From positions 92,831 through 156,830 of the forward strand of contig CAUYLG010022050.1 in assembly GCA_963573385.1 (NCBI GenBank): DNA of 64,000 nt. The letters are read 5' to 3'. Each line of letters begins with the position of its first letter. The stretch's first letter is position 1. The position numbers and the translations under genes were made by a program. This document shows positions 23,345 through 35,150 of this stretch, one piece after another. The notes below the pieces were generated by a model. The model saw only the letters and a list, made by a program, of their open reading frames with translations. It ran no database searches and had not been told where the DNA came from. This DNA comes from Cacajao melanocephalus (taxonomy: Eukaryota > Chordata > Mammalia > Primates > Pitheciidae).

Positions 23345-23681
23345 CATTCTGTCATTTAATGAGTATATATTAAGTCCACACTGGGTTCCAGGAAATGTAC
23401 TAGGTTTGTGAGACACATTTAATAACCCTACATACATTGCCCTTCCTTCAGAGAGCTGCAGTATAGTGGAAGAAGTATGCATTAATCAAATAATCTCTTA
23501 AAAATACCATTAGAACTCGTGATTAGTACTTTGGAAGAATGGAATAGGGAACTGTGGGACTATGAGAGTAGGTGTGGGATCTCTCATCTGATTGGGGAAG
23601 TGGGGAAGAACGCCATCCTTGAATATATGTGCTGGATCTAATATATGAAGTTTGAAAAGGTGTTAATTATAATAGGGAGTA
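23345..23681 (-). mobile_element. L2 LINE 3' part
   Basis: Reverse L2: gtcatttaatgagtatatat, ccacactgggttccaggaaa, cttccttcagagagctgcag, agtagtactttggaag-like block and gattggggaagtggggaag, in the order of an L2 3' end read backwards. An MST LTR is inserted at its right end. Confidence 0.72.
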
Positions 23682-23687
23682 GGAAGG

Positions 23688-24039
23688 TATATTAGTCCAC
23701 TTTCATGCTGTTGATTAAGACATACTCAAAACTAGGAAAAAAAAAAAGATTTAATGGACTTACAGTTCCACATGGCTGGGGAGGACTCACAGTCACGGTG
23801 GAAGGCAGGGAGTAACAAGTCATGTCTTACATAGATGGCAGCCAGCAAAAAGAGAGCTTATGCAGGGAAACTCCCATTTTTCAAACCATCAGATCTTATG
23901 CGATTCATTCACTATCATGAGAACAATGTAGGAAAGACCCACCCCCATAATTAAATCACCTCCCACTGGGTTCCTTTCATGATCCATGGGAGTTAAAATT
24001 CAAGATGAGATTTGGGTGGGGACACAGCCAAACCACATT
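23688..24039 (-). mobile_element. MST-type LTR (ERVL-MaLR), full length
   Basis: Antisense MaLR LTR: tattagtccactttcatgct, tacagttccacatggctggg, aaaccatcagatcttatgcg, 'cctcccactgggttcctttc', gagatttgggtggggacaca, ending ccaaaccacatt. A ggaagg duplication flanks it at 23682-23687 and 24040-24045. Confidence 0.9.
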
Positions 24040-24045
24040 GGAAGG

Positions 24046-24512
24046 AAAAAGAAGATTCCCAAGTCCTGAAGTAGGAGTCATTACGACTTAGAACAAGTAC
24101 TTTGTTAAGCTATATATAGACTGAACATGCCAAATGAAACCAAGTACAGATGCCCAAGAGTGAAGCAGGCCCAGCATGCCCAGGCTCTGTCTCATTGCCT
24201 GAAACAGTGAGCTGACCTGACCTCAGTCAGACCAGAGGCCAAATCATAGTCCTGCCCCACTCAAGGCAGCCACTGCTGAGAGCTAAGCCAGTACAATGGT
24301 GGCCTCCTACACTGTGGATTTTCAAAGTTCCACTTTTAATCCTTACGTGTCTTCAGAGCTCATGTGTGAAAACTTTGGTAACTCTTCCATTTTATTGTTT
24401 TGATGTGAAGTCCTTCTTTTCTCATAGATTTGCTCCATTTTCTCTGTTAGTTATCCTGAGAATGGCTCAGTGAGATGTTCTCCCACCTGGTCTGCTGGAA
24501 CACACATTGAAC
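24046..24512. other. unassigned sequence
   Basis: Moderately GC-richer unique sequence. No gene or repeat recognised. Confidence 0.4.
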
Positions 24513-24845
24513 ATGCAGATCCAGCCATGCCATTTTTCTGCTTGAAGTTTTATAATTTTCTATGACTTGAGGCAACCCCAGCTTCCTGGTTGGGCATTTG
24601 AGCCCCTAATAATTTGGCCAGAGCCTATCTCTTCAGCCTTATGTCTGTAACTTGGTCTATGCAATGTGTAATAATGACAAAAATTGCTTTGGTTTTCATA
24701 AAAACATAATTTCCTCCCCTTATTTGGTGTGTAAATTATGCTCTTCCTGATTAAGTTAACTTACTTACTCGCCTTCCTTGTCTGTTTAACTTCATTTTAC
24801 TTTTCAGACTCAGCTATCTTGCAGCTCCTCCAGAAAACTTCCCCA
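24513..24845 (+). mobile_element. L2 LINE, 3' UTR-proximal part
   Basis: Follows L2 in order: cagatccagccatgccattt...ctgcttgaa, aatttggccagagcctatct, cttcagccttatgtctgtaa, gctcttcctgattaag, tcagactcagctatcttgca, 'ctccagaaaacttccc'. Confidence 0.7.
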
Positions 24846-24869
24846 ATGGCTAAGTAAGTAGATATATAG

Positions 24870-25110
24870 TGAGGGATTTAGAAACATGGGCTTTGGATTG
24901 AGGCAAATATGATAGTGAATCCTGGATCTTCCACTTACTGTGAAAAAATATTTGCCTCAGGGATTAATATCGTTGATTTTGACTAGAATAAAGACAATTG
25001 CACCTATATTCTTCAGTGATAACTCAAGGAATAATACATCATAAAGCACTTAGCAAGAAACCTGGATATAAAGAATATTTCATAGTTGGTATTAATAATT
25101 ATTGCTATTG
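24870..25110 (+). mobile_element. MIR SINE, nearly full length
   Basis: gaaacatgggctttggattg, tcctggatcttccacttact, then a diverged core, then aataatacatcataaagcac, ttagcaagaaacctggatat and a ttaataattattgctattg tail, which is the MIR 3' end. Confidence 0.78.
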
Positions 25111-25950
25111 TTCATTGTTGCTGTATAGATGTTTATTCTATGACTCTGATGAAACATCTATCACGACATTAAGCACAGTAGATTGACAATATATTTTTGC
25201 ACAACTGTGTTTCACTTCAAACTACAAGATCCTTAGGTCACACACCCTGATAATTAAAAGAAGTATAGACACAGACTTCAGTCTTTGCTATTCTCCAAAT
25301 GGCAAATAAACTTTTTCTCCCCAAACTTAATATCCATACTCAGAAAAGCTCATAACTTCCAAACTCATTAGCTGTGTAGGTGTTAGAATTTTTCCATTAG
25401 TGTCAAGGAAATGAAGCCAAATTGCAAAGCAATTAGCCAATTGTATTTGAGTAGTTTTTTCCTTTTGGCTCATTTTAAATACAGACAGACTAAACTACTT
25501 CTACAGCTTGTCTTTGAAGTGTTAATTTTTTTTCTTTTTCTTTTTTAAATGCACAGATTGTATTTGGATAATAAATAGAAAAATTATGTCTTCTCGATGT
25601 TTAAAAATATGCTGAATTCAATAAAATTATAATGTGTGTTTATCTATGAATCCTGGGACAGATAATAAATACTTTTAGGACAAATTCTTTGGCTAGTATA
25701 AAATGTTAAAAAACAGTTTTTGTTACTAAAAACCTCAAGCCTTTTTCAAGCTTTCTACAAGTCTTGTTTAAACATTGATTCTATGACATAAGAAACTTAA
25801 GGGAACTAAAATTCACTTATTGACAAAGTTTTAAGCCATGGAAGTCAAAAATGTAGACTCAGAGACTGAAATGAAAGCTTTTGATAGTTTCTTAGTAAAA
25901 TTTTCAACATACATGAATGTACAGTAGTAGAAGAATATAAGTGCCAAATT
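25111..25950. other. unassigned sequence
   Basis: No gene or named repeat. The part at 25400-25480 (attgcaaagcaattagccaa) has a homeodomain-like texture. Confidence 0.4.
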
Positions 25951-26262
25951 ATAATTGATACAAAAATATAAGCTTCCCATTTTCTTTTTTAACTTTATCA
26001 GAAATATTTAATTCAGCCCATTTTGGGGTAGCACTTGCGAGTGGTTGATTGGGCTCGGAAGCTCTCTTCCTGGGAGTAGAATACATATCTCTCTTCCTCA
26101 CCAATAAGTATCAATTGCACAATTATTTAGCCATCATTGCCGTTTATGAGAGGGAAAACCTTTTAAAATATTTTTCTGTCACTCATGATTTGAACTGTGG
26201 TTTTAATGGATTTTTGTTCAGGTTACTGATTGGGTTTCCAGCGCTATTATGACAGAAACGAG
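25951..26262. promoter_or_regulatory. candidate conserved non-coding element
   Basis: Repeat-free and balanced, with cacaattatttagccatcat, gagggaaaaccttttaaaat and gattgggtttccagcgctat, ending directly at a (GT)n tract. Several homeodomain-like cores are visible. Function is inferred from texture only. Confidence 0.28.
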
Positions 26263-26270
26263 AAGAATGC

Positions 26271-26313
26271 CTGTGTGTGTGTGTGTGTATGTGTGTGTGT
26301 GTGTGTGTGTGTC
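26271..26313. repeat. (GT)n microsatellite with one interruption
   Basis: About 21 GT units interrupted by one tat at 26288-26290. It forms the N-terminal run of the 127-codon frame at 26277-26660, which is not considered a gene. Confidence 0.97.
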
Positions 26314-26810
26314 TCATAAAGCAAACGACTTATAGCTGGAAAGAAATGGAGTCCCAGGAATCTAAAGGAAGAGCACATGAATATAAGAATTCTTCTAGAA
26401 GGAAGATGGTCTCAGAGAAAGGATGCTTTGTAAAAGAATCTGGCAATAGAGAAAAAAAAATCTGCTGCAAAAACCATTGTTTTACTGATGAACAGCTTTG
26501 TGGAATAAATTTTCCAAGGCATTCATTGTCAATCTTTCATTTGTCAAAACACTGTGCCAACCTCTCCCACAGCCCCCTTCAGCCTGTCTCCTACCCAATA
26601 GCCCAAGGCCATGAGAATTTGCTCTGTGACCCAGTTTCTCTGAGTGCGGCTCATCTATAGTTTATTTTTGAGAAACTGTAAGATCAAAACAACCTCTGAG
26701 TGCTTCGTGGTGTAAAAGAGAGGAGATTCTGTGTCAAATTTTACTATGTATGGACACTGAGACAGTGGGGAATGGATACTCCTGATGCATACTCAGTAGT
26801 TACAGATCAT
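26314..26810. other. unassigned sequence
   Basis: No repeat recognised. A 127-codon plus frame (26277-26660) begins inside the GT tract. Outside the tract it has no domain, signal peptide or motif that I recognise. Confidence 0.4.
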
Positions 26811-27204
26811 TGTATTAGTTCGTTCTCACATTGCTACAAAGAAATACCTAAGACTAGGTATTTATTTTTTTAAAAAAGAGGTTTAACTGGCTCATGGTTT
26901 TGCAGGCTGTCAGAAAGCACAGCAGCTTCTGCTTTTTGGGAGGCCTCAGGAAATTTCTAACCATAGCAGATGGAAAAGGGGGAGCCAGCACTTCACATGG
27001 CTGGAGCAGCAGGAAGAGAGAGAGGAAGAAGGTGCTATACACTTTTAAACAACTAGATCTTGTCAAGAACAGTACTAGGATGTTGATGCTGAACCATTAG
27101 AAACTGCTCCACTGATCCAATCACCTTCCATCAGGCCCCACCTCCAGCAGGGGGATTAATTTCAACATGAGATTTAGGTGGGGACACAGATTCAAACCAT
27201 ATCA
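26811..27204 (-). mobile_element. MST-type LTR (ERVL-MaLR), full length, with target-site duplication
   Basis: Antisense MaLR LTR from tgtattagttcgttctcaca through caaagaaatacctaagacta, gaggtttaactggctcatgg, 'cacttttaaacaactagatc', 'aggccccacctccagcaggg' to tcaaaccatatca. The 5-bp direct repeat atcat lies immediately outside (26806-26810 and 27205-27209), as expected for a solo LTR. Confidence 0.93.
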
Positions 27205-27955
27205 ATCATCATCATGGAAATTCATGTATTTTGTACCTCTGACTATTTACAAATGATTTAGCAATTGTCCATGTAAAGCACAAGAAATATGTGTTGCATG
27301 AGAGATATTCTACACTTTTCTTTACATGATACGATCATCGGGTGGATTATATATTAACTGAAAAAAAGAAAATTTTCAGTGATTTTAATAAATTGAAGTG
27401 CTCACACATAAGATGTGAGAGAATAATCCACATATTCAAAGTTGAGCAGATTTATGTATTTCACAGGCCAGCTGATCATCTCCAGTAAAAATAAAGCCCG
27501 TTATACTAGAGACAAATATTTCAAAGAAATTCTTTTGACAATAAAGTACAACTTTCTACTTTCTGACCTAAATCTTCACCTTTCAGTCCTGGAGAGTATT
27601 TATTGTAATCTTTTTTTCAGGGTAATGCACTGAACTTCCCATTTCTCTCCCTTAGGAATTTTCCTCTTTTTTCAAACTTGAGAAGCAAAAATGCCATAAC
27701 AATTGTGAAACTATTCAGAGGAAGAATGTCAGCTTTTGACAAGTCAACTTTTATCTCACTGGAGGGACAAGAAGATATCAGCAGATGAAAGGAAAATTGA
27801 TGATTGACGAGGCCTTTGGCACAAAAAGTCATATCTAGGTACGCCGCGTGTTTTGGGTCACCCACTTTCTCTCTACTCTACCCACTACTCCAACTCAATG
27901 CTCGTAAAACATTCCTCTGATAATTAGTCTTGCATAGGCTGTTAATTTACAAATG
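27205..27955. other. unassigned sequence
   Basis: No gene or named repeat. A small CpG cluster, gtacgccgcgtg, occurs at about 27840-27851, unusual for this AT-rich setting. Confidence 0.4.
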
Positions 27956-28185
27956 ATTGTAACTATAGCCCTCTGCTTTTTTCCTCTCGCTTGTAAATTG
28001 GCCCTCTTGGGCTAGCTGGGTGGTACTGAAAGTCTTCACTGTAGTGATAGGCAACTAGAAAATTCATTTACAAAGAAAAATTAATTCCTCCCCCCTTTCA
28101 TTGGACTACAGTTTGATTGAATTGGACTAATAAATGATTAGTTTTAACAGAGTGTAGGGAACAATTTTACCTTAATGGATTTTTT
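27956..28185. promoter_or_regulatory. candidate conserved non-coding element
   Basis: Repeat-free block with aaattaattcctcccccctt, tcattggactacagtttgat and taataaatgattag, that is CCAAT-like and homeodomain-like words in close spacing. Inferred from texture only. Confidence 0.27.
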
Positions 28186-28318
28186 TTTTCAATTTTAAAA
28201 CTTCTTTTTCTTTTTTACCAGAGTCCTCAATTTTAAGGCTTCAGTTAACACTGGTTTATGTTTATAAAAGCCATGCTAACTGTTAAATGTGGACCACAGA
28301 AAATATTGCTAAAAATTA
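28186..28318. other. unassigned AT-rich sequence
   Basis: Nothing recognised. Confidence 0.4.
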
Positions 28319-31175
28319 CCTGTGAGCTTGTTCAAGATGGCAGACTGAGCACAGAGTTTTACTGCCTCTTATTCCCAAACTCCCTTTGGGATTGCAGAAA
28401 GTTATAAAAGAAATAAGAACAACAGAAAAACAAGAAATCAGTGGACCAGAATATTTGACAAAATATGGAAAATTCCAAGCAGGTGGGATAATATTAACAG
28501 AGAAATTTACAATCCAAAACACCAGCAGTAAGTACAATATTTACCGAGGGAGCCCTCAAGGCACTGAAATCTGAGCTAATTGCACAAAGGACAGACTTGG
28601 GACACAGGACAATTATGAGTGTAATTAATTAAAGAACTCTATTGGGAATAAGTGGGACAGTTATAATTTCATTCTTCTATTACCCTGCCTCCCGTCTTCT
28701 GTTAAGTAAAATGGCAGTTTTTTATTCTCCAAATAAAAATCTATCAGCTCTTCTCTATACAAAGGAGATGGATCCATAAAGATAGACTCAACGAATTTCA
28801 AAAGAATTACATTATTCAGAGTATGATCTCTAACCACAAAGGCATTAAGCTAGAATTTATTTAAAAAAAAAAAAAGATAACCTCTAAATCCCAAACTCCA
28901 TAGAAATTAGACAGGATACTTCTCATTATACTAGGGTCAAAGAAGAACTGAAAATGCAAATTGGAAATACTTTAGAATGAAAGATAATGAAGCTATAAAA
29001 AACATTTTTAAATGTGGAATACAGCTCAAGCAAAGTTTTGAGAGAAATTTATAGGCTTAATCATATATGTTAGAAAAATTATCAAGGCTGAAAATCAATG
29101 GTTGAAATATTCATTCCAAAATTCTAGAAGAAGTAAGTCACATGAAAGCAAAGAATGTACAAAAAGACAAGTACCAAAGAGAAAAAAAAATCAATGCAAT
29201 TTAAGGTAACTATACAATACATATAGAAACAAGGCTAAAAGTTTGTTCATTGAACATAACAATGAAATAAATAAACCACTAGAAAAATAATCAAGAAAAG
29301 AATAAAACCATGAATTAGAAATATTAGGCATGAAAATGGGTCATGAGAAATTATAATATCAAACAATGAAAGGAATATATATATATAGCATGACCAACTT
29401 CATAGTAGCAAATTTTGTCATTTGGATGAAGTAGAAAACTATACCAAATCATACACGACTGAGATAAATTAAACAGAAAATTTGATTATTTCAGTATTTG
29501 TTTAAAAATTGAATGTCTAATTTGAATATTTCACAATAAAACCTCAGAATCAGAAAGCATTTCCAAAGAACAACATGAATCTTACCTAAACTCATTCTGG
29601 AGTAGAAAAAAGGGAGAAATTTCTGGGTCTTTTTTATAAGACTAACATCATTTTGATTCTAAATATTGACATCATGTTTCTTTCAAGGAAAAAAGAAGGT
29701 ATATTATTGACAGATATTTTATAAGAACTAAAACATAGCTATATGTTTAAAATATAAATAATAATTTTTAATATTATTTACCACATTAGCAATTTTAATA
29801 TTAATAAAATTCATCACATAAACAGGAAAAAGAAACATAAGTTGATCATTTTAATAAATGTGCAAAAGGCAAAGTCATGTAACAAAATCTAACACATATT
29901 CATAATTTTTTTGAAAACATTAGAAAATTGGGAAATAAATTATCGTCAATCTGAGAAAGAATAGCTCCAAAAACTTACAGCATATATTATGTACAATGGT
30001 GAAATATTGACACCTTTCCCCAGAAATTGGAAAAAACAAATTAGTGTCCACTATCAGCACTTCTAGTCAATGTTTCTGTAAGCCAAGGAAAAGGAAGAAA
30101 CAGAATAATTTTAGAAGAAAAATCATAGCAGCCAATATTTATAGATGATACTATTATGCAGATAGATAACTCAAAGAAGTCTATAAACTATTTAAAAATA
30201 ATTAATAAGTTTATCAAATTTTTTGGATACAAATAGACATTTTAAAAATCAAATATAACTCTATATACTAACACCAAATACTTAGATAATAAGATTAACG
30301 AGCAACCATAAAAAATATTTAATATCTAGTAATAAATTTAACACTAGTTTTGAAAGAACCCCCCCTCCCTACCACATGCACATATAAAAAACTATTGTTT
30401 ACAGAAATTAAAAAAATCTCAGTAAATAGAGGGATGTACAATTTTTGTGGATTCAAGCCTTAATATTGTAAGAATGTTAATTATCTTTAAAGTAAATTTC
30501 AATTAAATGAAGTCTCAATAAAGAATTCTATCAGGTTATTTTACAGAAGTTGACAAGCTTAATTTTAATTTTAAGAGATGCAATTAACCAAAAATAACTA
30601 GGGCAAACCTAAACAAGAATGAAATTGAAAGACCTATATTAACAGATCTCAAAAACTCCTATAAAACTATGAATATTAAAACAGTGTGTTATTGACAACA
30701 AATGGATAAACTGACCTATAAAAGCAACTAGAGAGTACCAAACAAATTCACACACATTTTCTGAATACAGCAAGGTCTACAGTAGTACAATATGTTGTAC
30801 CAAATTATTATAAATTGTATAATGTAGGGTGTTGTGTCAATTGTACAGACATTTGAAAAAAAAAGATTCTGAACATTTATTTCAACCATATGCAAAACCA
30901 GTTTCAAATGAATTGTTGGTCTATACAGGAAAGATAATATAACAAAACTTTTAGAGAAAAATTTAGAAAACGTCTTTGTGACTTGGAATAGACAAAACAT
31001 TTCTTGACTAGACACAGAAAACAATAATAATAAATGGTAAAATTGATAAATTGAGTTATACTAAAATTAAGAACTGTTGTTCATCAAAAGATACTATTAA
31101 AAGTAAAAATCAGGACTCAGAGTGAGAGGAGAGATTTGTAATATATGTAGCTAATATTGACCTCAAATGGAAAAA

Positions 31176-31215
<40 letters not shown>

Positions 31216-31850
31216 GTATCTATCTATCTATCTTAAAAGAAAGCTTCCATATCAGAAAGAAAAAGGCAGACAACCCAATAGGAAAAAAAAAAAAAAAAAG
31301 GAATACCAACTGAGCTTAAGACTTCACAGAGGAGGATATAAAAGGTGTTCAATTTCATTAGCTGTCAGAGAAATGTGATTCCATATTCAACTATCAATAT
31401 ATACAATGTGATAGACAATAAAATACCCAATGTTGGCAAGAATATGAAGCAAATTACAGCTCTCATAATTGTCAGTGAAAGTAAAATCACTTTGGAAAGC
31501 TATTCATTAGTATCTACTGAAACAGAATAATTTATACTCTACGATCTTGCAATTCCAGTTCTTAGTATATACCAAGAAATGCTACATACGTTCATGAAAA
31601 AGAAAAAGCTAGAATGTTCATATCAAAACTATCATTAATAGTCCTAGCTGGACTCTATTCACATGCCCATTGAGAGAAGAATGGATACTTTAAAACACAA
31701 CAGAATACTATTCAGTAATGAGAATGAAACATCAAGAATGATCCAGAAGGATAATAAGGATTTCCACAATAAAGATACATCTTACAAACCTAACATAGAA
31801 CAAAAAAAGTGAGACACTAAAGAAGACATACTACAAGCTAAATAAAATAA
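28319..31850 (+). mobile_element. L1M-type LINE, plus strand, strongly decayed
   Basis: Begins with a 5' UTR-like ttcaagatggcagactgagc. ORF2 is traceable from about 28790 (gtatgatctctaaccacaaa, gggtcaaagaagaactgaaa, aaatttataggcttaatc) through gccaatatttatagatgata, aagtctataaactat, atcatttcaatttgaag-like blocks and aacagaatactattcagtaa near 31700. It is about 3.5 kb, so internal parts are lost. No frame longer than about 100 codons survives. Confidence 0.75.
31176..31232. repeat. (TCTA)n tetranucleotide microsatellite
   Basis: About 14 TCTA units with one gta interruption near 31216, inside the L1M ORF2 remnant. Long enough to be length-variable between individuals. Confidence 0.97.
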
Positions 31851-33430
31851 GATTTTATTTAGGATGTTAGGATAGTCAATACCCTTATGGGACACTGATA
31901 AACCTTGGTAAGTGTTTATTAGAATTTTTCTTTACCCCCGTAGGTGACACAGAAGGCTAAAGAGGTATAAAGAAGGAGAAATGTTTCTTCCCCAGGTGGG
32001 TTAATTCTCTGGTAAAGTCTTCTCCACAGGGCCAACTCAGCAACAAACCATTAACACAATTACCTAGTAAATGCAGGGCTATGTGGTTTAGAATTTATTC
32101 TGGTTACACCCTTGTGATAAATGTCGCCATAAAAATCTGTACTTTTTGATCTGATTGTTGCCTTACGACAGACAGTGTCTGAATATATCCTTACTATAAA
32201 TTGCTAGGATGAAAGAGTCTAGGTTAAATTGTATAATATTTAAGATTCTCAGTCTTAAAGATTGAGACCAAGTCAAACAATACTATCTGTCCCCATCAAT
32301 CACCTTCTGATCAGGTCAACTTTCTCACTAACGGAGGGACTTGTGTAATTCACCACCTAAACACCTTTTCATAGCTACTAGTCTTTAATACCCATCTTTG
32401 CCTCCTGTCTAAACCGTTAAATTTGTTTACTATTGGGCTCTTGTAGTCCCATCTTTAACCAACTTAGACATACTTTCTGTAATGTAGCTTTCAATAAATG
32501 ACATTACTCTTTAGAAATCTAGATATATATTCATTGTAGTTCAGTATCTGTAACTGTCACATGTTTTAAACCAAAATCTTTAAGATTGTCCAAATGAGTT
32601 ATTTCCCCTTAAAATGAAAAAAACAAAACAAAACAATATCACATCCAACTGATTCTACCTTTCCCAACTGACATAAAATGAAGCATACAAATAAAAGACA
32701 AAAAGAGAGTCAGGTCTCTGTCTTAGTTCTACAAAAACTTTTCCAGAAAGCCAGCAGCATCCCTGTTCATGGGTCTGTGATGCATGACTTTACTTATCAC
32801 TTAGCCAGCTTTTGCTGGTTCCTGTATTTACCATGAAAAGAATTCTGACAGATATTAAGAGCTGATTAAGAAAATAAAGTTAGTGAGGGAGCAGAAGTTT
32901 GGAAGCTCAAAATAGTTACCAAGGCAAGCATGAGGGCAGCAGGAAAAACTGGGAGAAGAGGACCGGGTGGTGAAGATGTGGAAGATGGATCCAGGTGAAT
33001 CATAGGAAGAGACACGGAAGCTCCTGGCTTGTCTCCGAGAGTGTGCAAATCCATGGGAGCTTAAACATCCAAAATTCTTTAATGTCAAAAGTCTGACTGA
33101 GCATCTGAGCCTCTCTATTGATCCGGACCCTACTCGAGGAGAGTACAACACTTCAATATGTCAATTGGAATTTTAAATTTTCAGTCACTAAAAATGTCAG
33201 GACCAGAGGATAGCTAATGACCACATATGGTCTTCATATCGGTAGACAATTTGTTTTAAAACTCCAGTGAGTACACGGGCTACTTTATATGCTTTTTTGA
33301 GGGGTCTTCATCTTGGTCCTTATACAATGTTTGGCATTTTTTAGGTATTTGTGACTGGTATGCTTTAATTCTTTTCCACATGCAAGAGGAAAGAAAAAAC
33401 AATTGGAGGAAAGATCTTAGACAAATACTT
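31851..33430. other. unassigned sequence, possibly old LTR-like elements
   Basis: No gene recognised. The part at 32080-32560 ends with tttcaataaatgacattact, an LTR-like poly(A) arrangement. The part at 32870-33150 is GC-richer, with several CpGs and a 98-codon minus frame (32855-33151) that has no recognisable motif. I cannot assign either part to a family. Confidence 0.35.
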
Positions 33431-33965
33431 GGTTTTTGTTTCATCCATTTTATGAAGTCTTTCAGATTCTGCATGTAACTTGGAAGCAGTCCATGCCGGG
33501 AAAATATGCCTTTCATATTGACAGGACTGAAATAATTTTCAACAGAGGTTCAGAACTCAACTCCAAGCTGTTGTTGTTAAGCACTGAACCAATGGAAGCC
33601 CTTACTCTTGGCAACAATTGGGCCTTTTTCCCAAGATACTGCCCACATTTTTCTTTTCGACCACAAACTAGGACTGTGGTTCAAAATAGAAAAATACATT
33701 TTAAAAATAAACTGAAGGCATTGAGTGGGTTTCATTATACTGTAGAATCTCAAGATCCTTTGATACAAAGACAGGTTTCAATACAGTGTAATTGAAAATA
33801 TTTTCTAGGGGTAGAAACCAGACCAATTCTTATATTCTTTTACTCAAGGGGTCTCTGAACATTTTTGATGACAATATCTATTCCATTCTAATTTTTAACT
33901 CTTTCATTTGCTGATATTACAGAGAAGGTAGTCAGAAATAGGGAATAATATTTAATTACTCATTT
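33431..33965. other. unassigned sequence with a 119-codon open frame
   Basis: The plus frame at 33436-33795 (119 codons) is the longest one outside recognised repeats. It has no signal peptide, membrane segment, cysteine pattern or domain that I recognise, and no Kozak-quality start or flanking splice signals stand out. It may be a chance frame. Confidence 0.35.
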
Positions 33966-34340
33966 TATTAGTTACCTTGGGCTGTCGTAACAAAATACCG
34001 CAGACTGGATGGTTTGACAACAGAAATTTATTTTCTCATAGTTCTGGAAGTTGGAAGTACACGATCAATATGCCAACAGAGTTGCTTTCAGATGAGGCCT
34101 CGTTTTGTGGCTTGCAAAGGGCTGCCTTTTCATGTGGGCTTCCCCCAGGCACACTAGGAAAGAGCTCTGGGGCCTCTTCCCCTTCTTATAAAGACATTAA
34201 TCCTATAGGGTTAAAGCCCCATCCTTACGACCTCATGTAACTTTAATTGCCTCCTTAAAAGCTGCATCTCCAAAGGCAGTCACATTGGGGGTGAGAACTT
34301 CAAATATGAATCTGAGAAGGATATAATTAAGTCCATAACA
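33966..34340 (-). mobile_element. MLT1-type LTR (ERVL-MaLR)
   Basis: Antisense MLT1: ttagttaccttgggctgtcg, aacagaaatttattttctca, tagttctggaagttggaagt, 'cccttcttataaagacat', taattgcctccttaaaagct, cagtcacattgggggtgaga, ending agtccataaca. Close to full length. Confidence 0.88.
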
Positions 34341-34619
34341 TTGATATTTGATTAATTCTTTTTAAAAGCAGCAATGGAGTAAAAAGTGGATTATTTACAT
34401 AAAGTTTTTTACATGTTTGGATTTAACATAGAAAATTCTACATTCAAAATTATTATATTTTGATAAAATTCTAACTTTGTAAGGCTGTGTTCAATAAAGT
34501 ATACTGCTTTAACATTAACTAAGCAACACATAATTATTAAAGGAACTTGTCTCCAACAATTCTTTTATAAGATCTATGTTGACTAGAAGTAATTCCTATG
34601 TTATCCTGAGTCAGCAAGA
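34341..34619. other. unassigned AT-rich sequence
   Basis: Nothing recognised between the two LTRs. Confidence 0.4.
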
Positions 34620-34977
34620 TGTATTAGTCTGTTTTCACACTGCTATAAAGATACTACCAGAGACTGGGTAATTTATAAAGAAAAGGGGTTTAATTGACTC
34701 ACAGTTCTGCATGGCTGGGGAGGCCTCAGGAAAATTATAATCACTGTAGAAGGTCAAGGAGAAGCAAATACCTTCTTCACAATGTGGCAGGAAAGAGAAA
34801 GAGCAGGGGAAAATGCCAGTTATAAAACCATCAGATCTCATGAGAACTCACTATCAGGAGAACAACATGGGAGTAACTGCCCCATAATCCAATCACCTCC
34901 TACCAGGTCCCTTCTGTGATGCATGGGGATTACCATTTGCAATGAGATTTGGGAGGGGACAGAGCCAAACCATATCA
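34620..34977 (-). mobile_element. THE1-type LTR (ERVL-MaLR), full length
   Basis: Antisense THE1: tgtattagtctgttttcaca, ctgctataaagatactacca, agactgggtaatttataaag, ctgcatggctggggaggcct, aaaccatcagatctcatgag, caatcacctcctaccaggtc, ending gccaaaccatatca. Both LTR ends are intact. Confidence 0.93.
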
Positions 34978-35099
34978 TAAGTATTAACCAGTAAGAAGAT
35001 ATTCTGGTGTTCATTTCCTTGAGACTGGCGAGAAGTGATGATGGATAACTTGACACTGAGAAATAAAATTTAAAAATTAAAGCACATGTGTACATGTAC

Positions 35100-35102
<3 letters not shown>
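34978..35102. other. unassigned sequence
   Basis: Short unique stretch. Confidence 0.4.

Positions 35103-35146
<44 letters not shown>
35103..35146. repeat. (TG)22 microsatellite
   Basis: Twenty-two uninterrupted TG units, then tttgtgtg. This is the longest pure dinucleotide tract in the window. Confidence 0.98.

Positions 35147-35150
<4 letters not shown>

Noticed and set aside
26277..26660. 127-codon plus frame
   Set aside because: Begins inside a (GT)n tract (Cys-Val repeats), and the remainder has no recognisable domain or conservation signal.
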